39,914 nt of DNA from Clostridiales bacterium (GTDB taxonomy: Bacteria > Bacillota > Clostridia > Christensenellales > Borkfalkiaceae). The notes under the pieces are model-generated. The model searched no databases and was not told where the DNA came from. It was given only the letters and a program-made list of their open reading frames with translations. The stretch spans positions 1 through 39,914 of the forward strand of contig SVHK01000012.1 of the NCBI GenBank assembly GCA_015055865.1. Direction: 5' to 3'. This document shows, piece after piece, positions 17,080-24,680 of the stretch (the stretch's first letter is position 1; every line of letters begins with the position of its first letter). Position numbers and translations under genes: made by a program.

Positions 17080-17697
17080 ATGCAAATCCATAAAATTTAT
17101 CCGCGTGGGTTCGGCGCAAATACCTACGTTTTGACGAACGATAAAAAAACGGCTGTGGTAATCGACCCGTCCGGTTCGCACGTGGAAAGTAAATTAATAT
17201 CGCTCGGTTTAAAAGCGGAATACGTGCTTTTGACACATTGCCATTTCGATCACGTTTTAGGGGTGGCAGGGTTGCAACAAAGTGGCGCAAGAGTTTTGTG
17301 TTTGGATAAGGAAAAACCGCTGATAGGGACGAGCGCGGATTTGTTTGAAAGTTTTGGCGCGCCGAGAAAAACTTATCAGGTAGACGAAATCTTAAAAGAC
17401 GGGCAAGAACTAAATCTTTGTTCTATTAAATTTAAGGTGATGCATACGCCTGGTCATACGATAGGTAGCGCGTGTTATTTTGTTGAAAACGACGGGGGCA
17501 GGTACGTGTTTACGGGCGATACGCTCTTTGAAAACAGTATTGGAAGAACGGATTTTCCTACGGGCGATATAGGACAAATTCGTGAAAGTTTAAAAAAACT
17601 TTTAACCTTTGGCGATATGCCTGTGTTCCCTGGACACGGCGAAGATACTTCGATAGAAAGTGAACGAAAATATAATTCGTTTTTGCAGGATTTATAA
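17080..17697 (+). CDS. MBL-fold metallohydrolase (glyoxalase II-like)
   Basis: A 205-residue metallo-beta-lactamase-fold hydrolase. The metal ligands are THCHFDH (about 51-57), HTPGHT, the bridging Asp of FTGDTLF and the last His of PGHGEDT. The GRTDFPTGD segment is typical of the YcbL-like branch of the glyoxalase II family. The substrate is not defined; thioesters are plausible. The ribosome binding site is AAAGGAG, 17 nt after rel stops. The same neighbour order rel-MBL-hemZ is common in Firmicutes. Confidence 0.88.
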   Translation: MQIHKIYPRGFGANTYVLTNDKKTAVVIDPSGSHVESKLISLGLKAEYVLLTHCHFDHVLGVAGLQQSGARVLCLDKEKPLIGTSADLFESFGAPRKTYQVDEILKDGQELNLCSIKFKVMHTPGHTIGSACYFVENDGGRYVFTGDTLFENSIGRTDFPTGDIGQIRESLKKLLTFGDMPVFPGHGEDTSIESERKYNSFLQDL

Positions 17698-17716
17698 TTT
17701 ATAAGGACGAAAAACT

Positions 17717-19084
17717 TTGACGACGAACTGTGCTTTTTTAGAAAATGAATTAATGGACGTGGCGCGTTTATTTAAAACGCGCCCGTTTGAAGTTTTGCAT
17801 AATTTTTGTTTTGAAAACGGCGTGTTTTTTAACGAATTTATCGTTGACGGAGAAAAATTTTTCTTTAAAAATGAAGGCGTTCCAAAGGACGAAATCGAGT
17901 TTAAACGCTTGGAAAGACGGTTTGCAAAGCTTGGCCTTTACGCAATTTTGAGTAAAAAATACGACCAAACGATGCCTTGGGGCGCGCTGACGGGGATTCG
18001 TCCTACCAAACTTGCTTATACGGAAAAAGAAAACGGACGGGATTTTAAAGAGCTTTTCAATTTAATGCAGGTATCGGCGGAGAATACTTTGCTCGTAGAA
18101 CGCGTCTTGAAAGCGCAGGAAGGGATTTACGAACGGAAAGACGATAACACCGATTTATTCGTGTCTATTCCTTTTTGTCCTACTAAATGCGCTTATTGCT
18201 CTTTTATTACAGCGCCGATTGATAAGACTCGTTGCTTTTTACCTGAATATTTGAATTGTTTGGAAAGAGAAATAAAGGGAAGCCGTTCGTTGGTTGGAAA
18301 TTTACGCAGTATTTATATCGGTGGCGGTACTCCGTTCGCTTTGAGCTTGGACGAATTGGAAAAGGTCTTAAAACCGTTAGACGAACTCGTTGGCGTGGAA
18401 TATACGGTAGAAGCCGGTAGACCCGACGTGTTCAGTAAAGAAAAATTACGCCTTTTAAAAGAACACGGCGTTACGCGTATTTGTATTAATCCACAAACGT
18501 TTTCGGACGAAACGCTCAAATTGATTGGGCGAAAACATACCGTTTCGGACGTATATAAAGCATTTGAAATGATTAACGGTATGGGGTTTGACGTAAACGT
18601 TGATTTGATAGCAGGCTTGGAAGGGGAAACGGTAAAAACGTTCTCGTCCGGCGTACAAAAAGCGGTGGAAACGGGCGCGGAAAATATTACGGTGCATTGT
18701 TTGTCTTTAAAATCGGGGGCAAAACTCAAAGAAGAATGTTCGTATATCGAAAACGATTCGATAAGTGAGATGATTAAAATATCAAGAGAGATTTTAACGG
18801 GCGCAGGGTACGAGCCGTATTATATGTATCGACAAAAGTATCAAGCGGGCAACAACGAGAACGTGGGGTGGACGAAAAAAGGTAAAGCGTGCGTGTATAA
18901 CGTGGATATTATGGAAGAAACGGCGGATAATCTTGCGCTTGGTTCAAACGCCGTATCTAAACGGGTGTTTACGGAGAAAAATAGAATTGAACGGTTTGCT
19001 TCGCCTAAAGATTTGAAAACTTATTTAGAGAAAATAGACGAAATAATTGAAAAGAGAAGGAATTTTTTTCAAAAAGAGCTTTAA
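17717..19084 (+). CDS. hemZ: Oxygen-independent coproporphyrinogen dehydrogenase HemZ-like radical SAM enzyme
   Basis: A 455-residue radical-SAM protein. The cluster motif is Cys154, Cys158, Cys161 (PFCPTKCAYCSF). An N-terminal domain of about 140 residues distinguishes HemZ from HemW. Family motifs include YIGGGTPFAL, EAGRPD, RICINPQTF, GLEGET and YYMYRQKYQAGNNENVG. HemZ is annotated as converting coproporphyrinogen III to protoporphyrinogen anaerobically, but no other haem genes are visible here, so the true substrate is open. The start is a TTG nine nt behind AAGGA; the first ATG (17753) would remove 12 residues. It ends the recJ-rel-MBL-hemZ run. Confidence 0.9.
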   Translation: MTTNCAFLENELMDVARLFKTRPFEVLHNFCFENGVFFNEFIVDGEKFFFKNEGVPKDEIEFKRLERRFAKLGLYAILSKKYDQTMPWGALTGIRPTKLAYTEKENGRDFKELFNLMQVSAENTLLVERVLKAQEGIYERKDDNTDLFVSIPFCPTKCAYCSFITAPIDKTRCFLPEYLNCLEREIKGSRSLVGNLRSIYIGGGTPFALSLDELEKVLKPLDELVGVEYTVEAGRPDVFSKEKLRLLKEHGVTRICINPQTFSDETLKLIGRKHTVSDVYKAFEMINGMGFDVNVDLIAGLEGETVKTFSSGVQKAVETGAENITVHCLSLKSGAKLKEECSYIENDSISEMIKISREILTGAGYEPYYMYRQKYQAGNNENVGWTKKGKACVYNVDIMEETADNLALGSNAVSKRVFTEKNRIERFASPKDLKTYLEKIDEIIEKRRNFFQKEL

Positions 19085-19089
19085 AACGT

Positions 19090-19118
19090 TTTACAATCTC
19101 GTAAGATTGTGATAAAAT
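19090..19118 (+). promoter_or_regulatory. Promoter of rpsO
   Basis: -35 TTTACA (19090-19095), a 17-nt spacer ending TGA (extended -10), -10 TAAAAT (19113-19118). The spacer contains the palindrome CAATCTCGTAAGATTG, which may also end the hemZ transcript. Confidence 0.7.
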
Positions 19119-19124
19119 AGTAGT

Positions 19125-19200
19125 AACGGCTGCGAGGAGCGACGATTCTCCACGTCGCGCTTGGCAGTACGAGATACGTTCCATAGGAGGATAAAAAGAA
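19125..19200 (+). promoter_or_regulatory. rpsO leader, probable S15 autoregulatory structure
   Basis: The leader folds through CTGC/GCAG (19130-19133 with 19164-19167) enclosing GCGACG/CGTCGC (19139-19144 with 19153-19158), ahead of the ribosome binding site AGGAGG. S15 commonly represses its own translation by binding such leaders, but in many different folds, so the specific mechanism is inferred. Confidence 0.55.
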
Positions 19201-19455
19201 ATGGAAAAAAATGAAATCATCGCAAAATTTGCAACGCACGAAGGCGACACGGGTTCTCCCGAAGTTCAAATTGCTCTTTTGACGCAAAAGATCAATCACT
19301 TGAACGAACACCTTAAGGTACACAAGCAGGACAACCATTCCCGCCGTGGCCTTTTGAAAATGGTAGGTAAACGTCGTGGCCTTTTGGATTATCTCAAAGA
19401 AAAAGATATTATGAGATACAGAGCCATCGTTGAAAAATTGGGATTGAGAAAGTAA
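19201..19455 (+). CDS. rpsO: 30S ribosomal protein S15
   Basis: An 84-residue S15 that binds the central domain of 16S rRNA early in small-subunit assembly. Conserved segments are present: [35 protein letters not shown] and [10 protein letters not shown]. Length is close to the usual 88-89. It has its own promoter and leader and is followed by a strong terminator before pnp; rpsO-pnp is a widespread gene pair. Confidence 0.97.
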   Translation: MEKNEIIAKFATHEGDTGSPEVQIALLTQKINHLNEHLKVHKQDNHSRRGLLKMVGKRRGLLDYLKEKDIMRYRAIVEKLGLRK

Positions 19456-19463
19456 CAAGCATG

Positions 19464-19496
19464 AAAGGGCGGGTCGTTTTTATCCGCCCTTTTTTG
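19464..19496 (+). terminator. Terminator between rpsO and pnp
   Basis: AAAGGGCGG (19464-19472) pairs with CCGCCCTTT (19484-19492), followed by TTTTG overlapping the stem end. No clear separate promoter for pnp is seen after it, so read-through may feed pnp. Confidence 0.8.
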
Positions 19497-19503
19497 TGGT
19501 ATT

Positions 19504-19623
19504 AGGGGTAAAATCCGACCGTGGCAGGGTTGGAAGTAGCGCCTATTATCAAAACCCCTTTCCCGTCGAGGCGGCGCGAAAGGACAAGAACGAAAAAGAA
19601 CTATTAAGGAGAGTAACAAAAAA
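19504..19623 (+). promoter_or_regulatory. pnp leader
   Basis: About 120 nt of leader. AGGGGT (19504-19509) can pair with ACCCCT (19554-19559) around a 44-nt loop. PNPase mRNAs often carry leader duplexes through which the enzyme controls itself; whether this one does is a guess. The ribosome binding site TAAGGAGAG is strong. Confidence 0.35.
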
Positions 19624-21723
19624 ATGCCGAATTTAGAAAATGCAAAAGTCTTTAAAACTGATTATGCGGGTAGAGAACTCGTCGTTGAAATCGGTAAATA
19701 TGCCGAACAAGCGAACGGTGCTTGTCTTGTCCGTTGTGGTGATACGGTCGTAAACGTAACCGTATGTATGGCGGAAAAAGCGAGAGAAGGTATGGATTTC
19801 TTCCCCCTTTCCGTTGACTATGAAGAAAAAATGTTCGCCGTTGGTAAAATCCCCGGCGGTTTCAAAAAGAGAGAAGGAAGAGCGTCGGACAAGGCTATCC
19901 TTATTAGCCGTTTGATTGACCGTCCTATCCGTCCGTTGTTCCCGAAGGGGATTTTCAACGACGTCGTAGTCGTTGCGACGGCTCTTTCCGTTGACCCTGA
20001 TATCGCGCCCGAACCCATCGCAATGATCGGTTCGTCCGTAGCGCTTTCAATTTCCGATATTCCTTGGGCAGGGCCTACGGGTTCGGTTATCGTCGGTTGT
20101 ATCGACGGTAAATATATTATCAACCCCACCGTTGAAGAAAAAGAAAAGAGCACCATTCATTTGTCTTTGGCGGGTACGAAAGATGCTATTCTTATGATTG
20201 AAGCGGGCGCGAAAGAAGTTACCGACGCAGAAATGGTCGGCGCGATTACGTTCGGTCACGAAGAAATTAAGAAGGTTTGCGCATTCGTTGAAGAAATTGC
20301 GAAAGTTGCGGGCAAGCCCAAGAAAGAAATGGAACTTTACCATATCCCCGAAGAACTTGACGCGGCGGTTAAGGCATACGGTTACGATAAGCTCTACGCT
20401 GCGCTTGATACGTTCGATAGACAAGAACGTCAAGCTCGTCAAGAAGCGGCGGAAGCGGAAATTATCGAACATTTCAGCGAAATCTATCCCGACCAAATGC
20501 GTGAAGTTAAGGATTCCATTTATTATATCGTAAAGGGTATCGTTCGCGCGAAGATTTTTGATAACGGCGTTCGTCCGGACGGCAGAACGCTTAAAGAAGT
20601 TCGTCCTATTTGGTGTGAACACGGCATTCTTCCCCGCGTACACGGGTCGGCGATTTTCACTCGTGGACAAACTCAAGCGCTTACGACTTGTACGCTCGGT
20701 ATGCTCGGTGAAGCGCAAAGAATGGAAGGTCTTGACGAAGAAGAAGAAAAGAGATATATGCATCAATATAACTTCCCCGGATATAGCACGGGTGAAGCAA
20801 AGGCGTTGAGAAGTCCCGGTCGTCGTGAAATCGGTCACGGTGCGCTCGCAGAACGCGCGCTCGTTCCCGTAATTCCTACGGCGGAAGAATTCCCGTACGC
20901 AATCCGCGTGGTATCCGACATTATGTCGTCGAACGGTTCGTCGTCGATGGCGTCCGTTTGTGGTTCGACGATGGCGCTTATGGATGCAGGCGTTCCCATT
21001 AAAGCGCCCGTTGCAGGTTGCGCAATGGGGCTCATCAAAGACCCTGAAACCGGTAAGTACGTTATTATGACGGATATTCAAGGTTTGGAAGACTTCCTTG
21101 GCGATATGGACTTCAAAGTAGCTGGTACGGAAAAGGGTATTACGGCTATCCAAATGGATATCAAGATTAAGGGTATCTCTGAAGAAATCATGCTCGACGC
21201 AATCGCGCAAGCGCAAGAAGCTAGAAGATTTATCCTTAATAAGATGCTTGAATGTATCCCTGAAACGAACGAACAACTTTCCGTTTACGCGCCCAAGATT
21301 CTTACCTTTAAGATTAATCCTGAAAAGATTGGCGACGTCGTTGGTAAACAAGGTAAAGTTATCAATAAGATTATCGAACAAACGGGTACGAAGATTGATA
21401 TCGAAGAAGACGGTACGGTATGCGTAGCTTGTTACGGCGACGTAGCAAATGCTGAAAGAGCAAAAGCGATTATCGAATCGATTGCGCACGATCCTGAAGT
21501 GGGTGATATGTTCGTGGGCGTAGTCGTAAGAATTCTCTCTCGAGTAGGCGCGTTCGTTGAATTTGCCCCCGGTAAGGACGGTATGGTTCATATTTCCCGT
21601 CTTTCCGAAAATCGTGTAAATCAAGTAGAAGACGTGCTCAATATCGGCGATAAAGTAAAAGTAGAAATTGTTAAGATTGGCGAAAAGGGTATCGATTTAA
21701 AACTTCTTGAAAAGCTCGACTAA
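19624..21723 (+). CDS. pnp: Polynucleotide phosphorylase
   Basis: A 699-residue trimeric 3'-5' phosphorolytic exoribonuclease of the RNA degradosome. Two RNase PH-like domains (about 10-230 and 310-540) flank a helical linker. Conserved blocks include LISRLIDRPIRPLFPKG, FTRGQTQAL, YNFPGYSTGE, GRREIGHGALAERAL and SNGSSSMASVCGSTMALMDAG. KH (KIGDVVGKQGKVINKI, about 565-580) and S1 (VGVVVRILSRVGAFVEFAPG) domains end the protein. Length is normal for the family. It contains two of the window's eight GATC sites. Confidence 0.98.
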   Translation: MPNLENAKVFKTDYAGRELVVEIGKYAEQANGACLVRCGDTVVNVTVCMAEKAREGMDFFPLSVDYEEKMFAVGKIPGGFKKREGRASDKAILISRLIDRPIRPLFPKGIFNDVVVVATALSVDPDIAPEPIAMIGSSVALSISDIPWAGPTGSVIVGCIDGKYIINPTVEEKEKSTIHLSLAGTKDAILMIEAGAKEVTDAEMVGAITFGHEEIKKVCAFVEEIAKVAGKPKKEMELYHIPEELDAAVKAYGYDKLYAALDTFDRQERQARQEAAEAEIIEHFSEIYPDQMREVKDSIYYIVKGIVRAKIFDNGVRPDGRTLKEVRPIWCEHGILPRVHGSAIFTRGQTQALTTCTLGMLGEAQRMEGLDEEEEKRYMHQYNFPGYSTGEAKALRSPGRREIGHGALAERALVPVIPTAEEFPYAIRVVSDIMSSNGSSSMASVCGSTMALMDAGVPIKAPVAGCAMGLIKDPETGKYVIMTDIQGLEDFLGDMDFKVAGTEKGITAIQMDIKIKGISEEIMLDAIAQAQEARRFILNKMLECIPETNEQLSVYAPKILTFKINPEKIGDVVGKQGKVINKIIEQTGTKIDIEEDGTVCVACYGDVANAERAKAIIESIAHDPEVGDMFVGVVVRILSRVGAFVEFAPGKDGMVHISRLSENRVNQVEDVLNIGDKVKVEIVKIGEKGIDLKLLEKLD

Positions 21724-21746
21724 TTAAGTGTTGGTAAAAATTAAAC

Positions 21747-21776
21747 AAACCGCAGGTTAAACCCTGCGGTTTCCTT
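21747..21776 (+). terminator. Terminator after pnp
   Basis: AAACCGCAGG (21747-21756) and CCTGCGGTTT (21763-21772) form a perfect 10-bp stem with a 6-nt loop, followed by CCTTTG. Confidence 0.75.
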
Positions 21777-21817
21777 TGTGGAAATTGCTTGATTTATTTC
21801 AAAAATTAGGAGTTAAT

Positions 21818-23050
21818 ATGAAAAAAAATATTTCGGCAAAAACTTTGACGTGGCTGTTTGTGTTCGTTTATTTCGCTAGCTACGTAACGAGAATTAATTT
21901 TTCGGCAATTATACAAGAAGTTGCGACTGATACGGGATTGGCAAAATCCGCGCTTTCCGGCGTACTCGTTTGTCTTTCGATTACTTACGGCGTTGGGCAA
22001 ATCGTCAACGGTTGGTTGGGAGATAAAATCAAACCGCAACGATTGATTTTTTATGGTTTGTTAATCGCGACCGTAGTAAATTTAGCGTTTCCGTTTTTTG
22101 CTTTTTCCGTGCCCTTAATGTGCGTGTTTTGGGCGGTAAACGGTTTTGCGCAAGCGATGATGTGGCCACCGATGGTGAAAATACTCGTTGGAACGATGAG
22201 TGAAGAAGAGTATGGCGCAAGCGTAATAAAAATTTCTTGCGGTTCGTCTGTCGGTACGATTTTTATCTATTTAGTTTCTCCGCTCGTCATAAAACTTTGG
22301 GGTTGGAAAGCGGTGTTTGCCGTGACTTCCTTAATCGGTGTTCTTTCTTGCGTATTGTGGTGTATAATGCAAAGAAAAATGGTAATCGTTGAGGAGAACA
22401 AACCGCAAGAAGTTCAAGAAACTTCCGCACCTGCCCCTTTCAAATTCCCGAAACAAGCCGTTTGGCCTATGCTTTTTATAATGCTTGCGATAACGTTCCA
22501 AGGTATGCTTCGCGACGGCGTTACGAGTTGGATGCCGACCTATCTTGCCGAAGTATTCCAAATGGATAATGCAACGTCGATTCTTTGTACCGTATCGCTT
22601 GCCATTTTTTCTATGATAAGTTATTATGCTTCCGGTTGGATTTATAAAACGTTTTTCCGTTCGGAAACAGGTTGCGCTATAAGCTTGTATTTGGTCGTTT
22701 TGTTTTTTACCGCTTTGCAATATTTATGCTTCGATTTCGGAGCCGTGTTTGCTATCCTTTGTATGACGATGACGACGGCGGCTATTCACGGGGTAAATTT
22801 AATGCTTATATCGCACGTTCCAAAGCGTTTTAAAAAGTATGGTAATATTTCAACGATTTCGGGGGTATTGAACGCGTGTACTTATCTCGGCTCGGCTATT
22901 TTTACTTACGGCGTAGCCGTATTGGCTGAGTCGCTCGGTTGGCGCGCAACGGTTGGGGTTTGGTTTATCATAGGCATTTTCGGTTGTTTATGTTGCTTGA
23001 TTGCTTTAAAACCTTGGCGCAAATTTATTGGTATTAAAACGGATGAATAA
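21818..23050 (+). CDS. MFS transporter (OPA-like organophosphate:phosphate antiporter branch)
   Basis: A 410-residue permease with about twelve hydrophobic helices and a central cytoplasmic loop near 190-210 (QRKMVIVEENKPQEVQE). VTRINFSA in TM1, GQIVNGWLGDKI (motif A region) and FWAVNGFAQAMMWPPMVKIL recall GlpT/UhpC-type carriers, suggesting sugar- or glycerol-phosphate transport, but the substrate is not fixed. The start at ATG 21818 has TAGGAG; an in-frame upstream start at 21776 lies in the pnp terminator and is rejected. No clear promoter of its own. Confidence 0.8.
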   Translation: MKKNISAKTLTWLFVFVYFASYVTRINFSAIIQEVATDTGLAKSALSGVLVCLSITYGVGQIVNGWLGDKIKPQRLIFYGLLIATVVNLAFPFFAFSVPLMCVFWAVNGFAQAMMWPPMVKILVGTMSEEEYGASVIKISCGSSVGTIFIYLVSPLVIKLWGWKAVFAVTSLIGVLSCVLWCIMQRKMVIVEENKPQEVQETSAPAPFKFPKQAVWPMLFIMLAITFQGMLRDGVTSWMPTYLAEVFQMDNATSILCTVSLAIFSMISYYASGWIYKTFFRSETGCAISLYLVVLFFTALQYLCFDFGAVFAILCMTMTTAAIHGVNLMLISHVPKRFKKYGNISTISGVLNACTYLGSAIFTYGVAVLAESLGWRATVGVWFIIGIFGCLCCLIALKPWRKFIGIKTDE

Positions 23051-23053
23051 AAC

Positions 23054-23090
23054 AAAAAAGGAGCTACGAATTGAACGTAGTTCCTTTTTT
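23054..23090. terminator. Bidirectional terminator between MFS gene and uppP
   Basis: AAAAAAGGAGCTACG (23054-23068) and CGTAGTTCCTTTTTT (23076-23090) pair over 15 positions with one G-U. Poly-A before and poly-T after make it work in both directions for these convergent genes. Confidence 0.85.
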
Positions 23091-23106
23091 CATCGATAAA
23101 GCAATT

Positions 23107-23958
23107 TTAAGCGAATAACAGGGGTAAAACGGTTACGAGTAGTACGATGATACCGAGTCCGATTCTATACCAACCGAAAATTTTGAAGTCGTGTTTTTTA
23201 ACAAAATCCATTAAAAATTTAACGGTAAATAAAGAAACTACGAACGCCGTAATCGTACCGACAAACAAATATCCAAATTCAGACAACGTGAACGAGCCGA
23301 ACTCTATAATAAATTTTAAGGTTTTTAAAAAGCTTGCGCCTGCCATAACGGGAATTGCGAGAAAGAAAGTAAATTCAGCGCCGGCGGGCCGAGAAATGCC
23401 AAGCAGTAAAGCGGATAAAATAGTTATACCCGACCTTGACGTGCCTGGGATAATCGCAAGGACTTGAAAAAGTCCGATAAATAGAGCTTGTTTATACGAT
23501 ATTTCATCCGTCGTATTGACGGGGAAAGTTTTTCCTTTGTTTTTGTTTTCAATTAAGATAAAAAGGATACCGTAAAAAATTAAAGAGCTTGCAATTAAGA
23601 TAGGGTTATCGGGGAAGTCGAAAAGTAACCCGATGACGGCAGCAGGTACGCATGCAACGATAATTTTACCCCATAAAATTAAAGTGTTTTTTTCTACGAC
23701 GACGGTGGTTTTATTTTCGTCGTTGCTTTTCTTTGAAAGGGAAAAAGGAAAAAGCTTTTTCCAAAATAAGAGTAAAACGGCGAGAATTGCGCCGAATTGA
23801 ACGACGTAGAGAAAAACGTTTTTAAATTCATCTCGAGCGGATAAGGGAAAGAGTTTGTCTATTAAGATTAGGTGTCCCGTACTAGAAACGGGTAACCATT
23901 CCGTTATTCCTTCAACGACGCCTAAAAGAAATATTTTCAAAATTTCGATAAAGTCCAT
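23107..23958 (-). CDS. uppP: Undecaprenyl-diphosphatase UppP (BacA family)
   Basis: A 283-residue membrane enzyme that dephosphorylates undecaprenyl diphosphate to recycle the lipid carrier for cell-wall synthesis; overproduction gives bacitracin resistance in other species. Both catalytic signatures are intact: EGITEWLPVSSTGHL (16-30) and PGTSRSG. Eight or so membrane helices are visible, with a charged loop near 77-95 (LSKKSNDENKTTVVVEKN). I use ATG 23958; a TTG two codons upstream is closer to the AAGGA and cannot be excluded. Confidence 0.95.
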   Translation of the reverse strand: MDFIEILKIFLLGVVEGITEWLPVSSTGHLILIDKLFPLSARDEFKNVFLYVVQFGAILAVLLLFWKKLFPFSLSKKSNDENKTTVVVEKNTLILWGKIIVACVPAAVIGLLFDFPDNPILIASSLIFYGILFILIENKNKGKTFPVNTTDEISYKQALFIGLFQVLAIIPGTSRSGITILSALLLGISRPAGAEFTFFLAIPVMAGASFLKTLKFIIEFGSFTLSEFGYLFVGTITAFVVSLFTVKFLMDFVKKHDFKIFGWYRIGLGIIVLLVTVLPLLFA

Positions 23959-24008
23959 AGTCAATAAATTCCTTGAATAGGTTTTAATATTTTATGCGAA
24001 TTTTTACT

Positions 24009-24037
24009 ATTATAGCATAAGAATGCCGAAAAGTCCA
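24009..24037 (-). promoter_or_regulatory. Promoter of uppP
   Basis: On the minus strand: -35 TGGACT (24037-24032), a 17-nt spacer ending TGC, -10 TATAAT (24014-24009). An extended -10 compensates for the weak -35. Confidence 0.65.
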
Positions 24038-24098
24038 TAAAAAGCATAAAAAATATAAAAAAAACAGCCAAAAATGCTAAAAAAAATTAAAAAATATA

Positions 24099-24127
24099 TT
24101 GCAAGGAATAAAAAAATGTGCTATAAT
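24099..24127 (+). promoter_or_regulatory. Promoter of the cold-shock gene
   Basis: -35 TTGCAA (24099-24104), a 17-nt spacer ending TGC, perfect -10 TATAAT (24122-24127): an extended -10 promoter giving a leader of about 74 nt. Confidence 0.8.
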
Positions 24128-24174
24128 GAAATTGTGCTTAACGATTATGATAGGGGTGGTTGTGATTATGTTCG

Positions 24175-24204
24175 GGAGTACGAAAATAAAAATGGAGGTA
24201 CTCC
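24175..24204 (+). promoter_or_regulatory. Alternative hairpins over the csp ribosome binding site
   Basis: The segment GTACTCC (24198-24204) can pair with GGAGTAC (24175-24181) over 7 bp, which leaves most of the Shine-Dalgarno GGAGG (24194-24198) in a loop. Alternatively CTCC (24201-24204) pairs with the Shine-Dalgarno itself, GGAG (24194-24197), around a 3-nt loop. The two folds exclude each other. Confidence 0.5.
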
Positions 24205-24207
24205 TAC

Positions 24208-24423
24208 ATGATACAGGGTACGGTAAAGTGGTTCAATGCTGGGAAGGGCTATGGATTCATAGCCGGCGATGAAGGTGGCGAAGACGTGTTCGTGCATTTC
24301 TCCGCTATTCAAGTGGAAGGGTTCAGGACTTTGAAAGAAGGACAAAAAGTTTCTTACGAAACGGAAAAAGATCCGAAAAATCCTGAAAAATTACGCGCTA
24401 TTAACGTTTGCGTAGTTGAATAA
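24208..24423 (+). CDS. Cold-shock domain protein (CspA/CspB family)
   Basis: A 71-residue single OB-fold nucleic-acid chaperone. RNP1 KGYGFI and RNP2 VFVHF are intact, with the usual start [15 protein letters not shown] and the later [13 protein letters not shown]. Such proteins keep mRNA single-stranded, often at low temperature or in stationary phase. It is monocistronic with its own promoter, a structured leader and an 18-bp hairpin just after the stop. Confidence 0.96.
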   Translation: MIQGTVKWFNAGKGYGFIAGDEGGEDVFVHFSAIQVEGFRTLKEGQKVSYETEKDPKNPEKLRAINVCVVE

Positions 24424-24441
24424 TCAAGACAGTATAATCCA

Positions 24442-24484
24442 AACGAGCCCCAAAGGGATATTTTTAATCCCTTTGGGGCTCGTT
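24442..24484 (+). terminator. Long perfect hairpin after the cold-shock gene
   Basis: An 18-bp perfect stem (24442-24459 with 24467-24484; left arm AACGAGCCCCAAAGGGAT) with a 7-nt loop. The following bases are ACCATTATAA, so there is no U-tract; it may end transcription weakly or protect the mRNA 3' end. Confidence 0.6.
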
Positions 24485-24516
24485 ACCATTATAATACGAG
24501 AATTATATTGCTTTTA

Positions 24517-24556
24517 GTTAAAAAAGAAAATTTATTGGTTAAAAAAAGAAAATTTA
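24517..24556. repeat. Two direct repeats upstream of the galK promoter
   Basis: GTTAAAAAAGAAAATTTA (24517-24534) and GTTAAAAAAAGAAAATTTA (24538-24556), 21 bp apart, two helical turns. They end 11 bp before the -35 box. They may be an UP-element-like A/T tract or tandem sites for a regulator on one face of the helix. Confidence 0.6.
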
Positions 24557-24567
24557 AATACCATTCC

Positions 24568-24596
24568 TTGACAAATCTTTTCTTTTATTATATAAT
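24568..24596 (+). promoter_or_regulatory. Promoter of the galactose operon (full consensus)
   Basis: -35 TTGACA (24568-24573), 17-nt spacer, -10 TATAAT (24591-24596): a perfect sigma-A promoter, so regulation must be imposed by a repressor or in the 5' leader. Confidence 0.88.
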
Positions 24597-24615
24597 TAAA
24601 ATCGTAATATCGCGG

Positions 24616-24659
24616 AATTTTTCGGTGTTATAAATATCGGCTAAATTTGCCGAAAAATT
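24616..24659 (+). promoter_or_regulatory. Leader hairpin of galK
   Basis: AATTTTTCGG (24616-24625) and CCGAAAAATT (24650-24659) form a perfect 10-bp stem with a 24-nt loop. CGGC (24638-24641) inside the loop can instead pair with GCCG (24649-24652), so two folds compete. It lies 21 nt before the galK start. Confidence 0.45.
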
Positions 24660-24680
24660 AAAAGGGAAATTAAGGAAATT

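Noticed and set aside
20047..21624. Long open frame antisense to pnp (about 525 codons)
   Set aside because: It is a shadow of a highly conserved gene with strong codon bias. It has no ribosome binding site, no promoter and a Phe/Arg/Asn-rich product resembling nothing.
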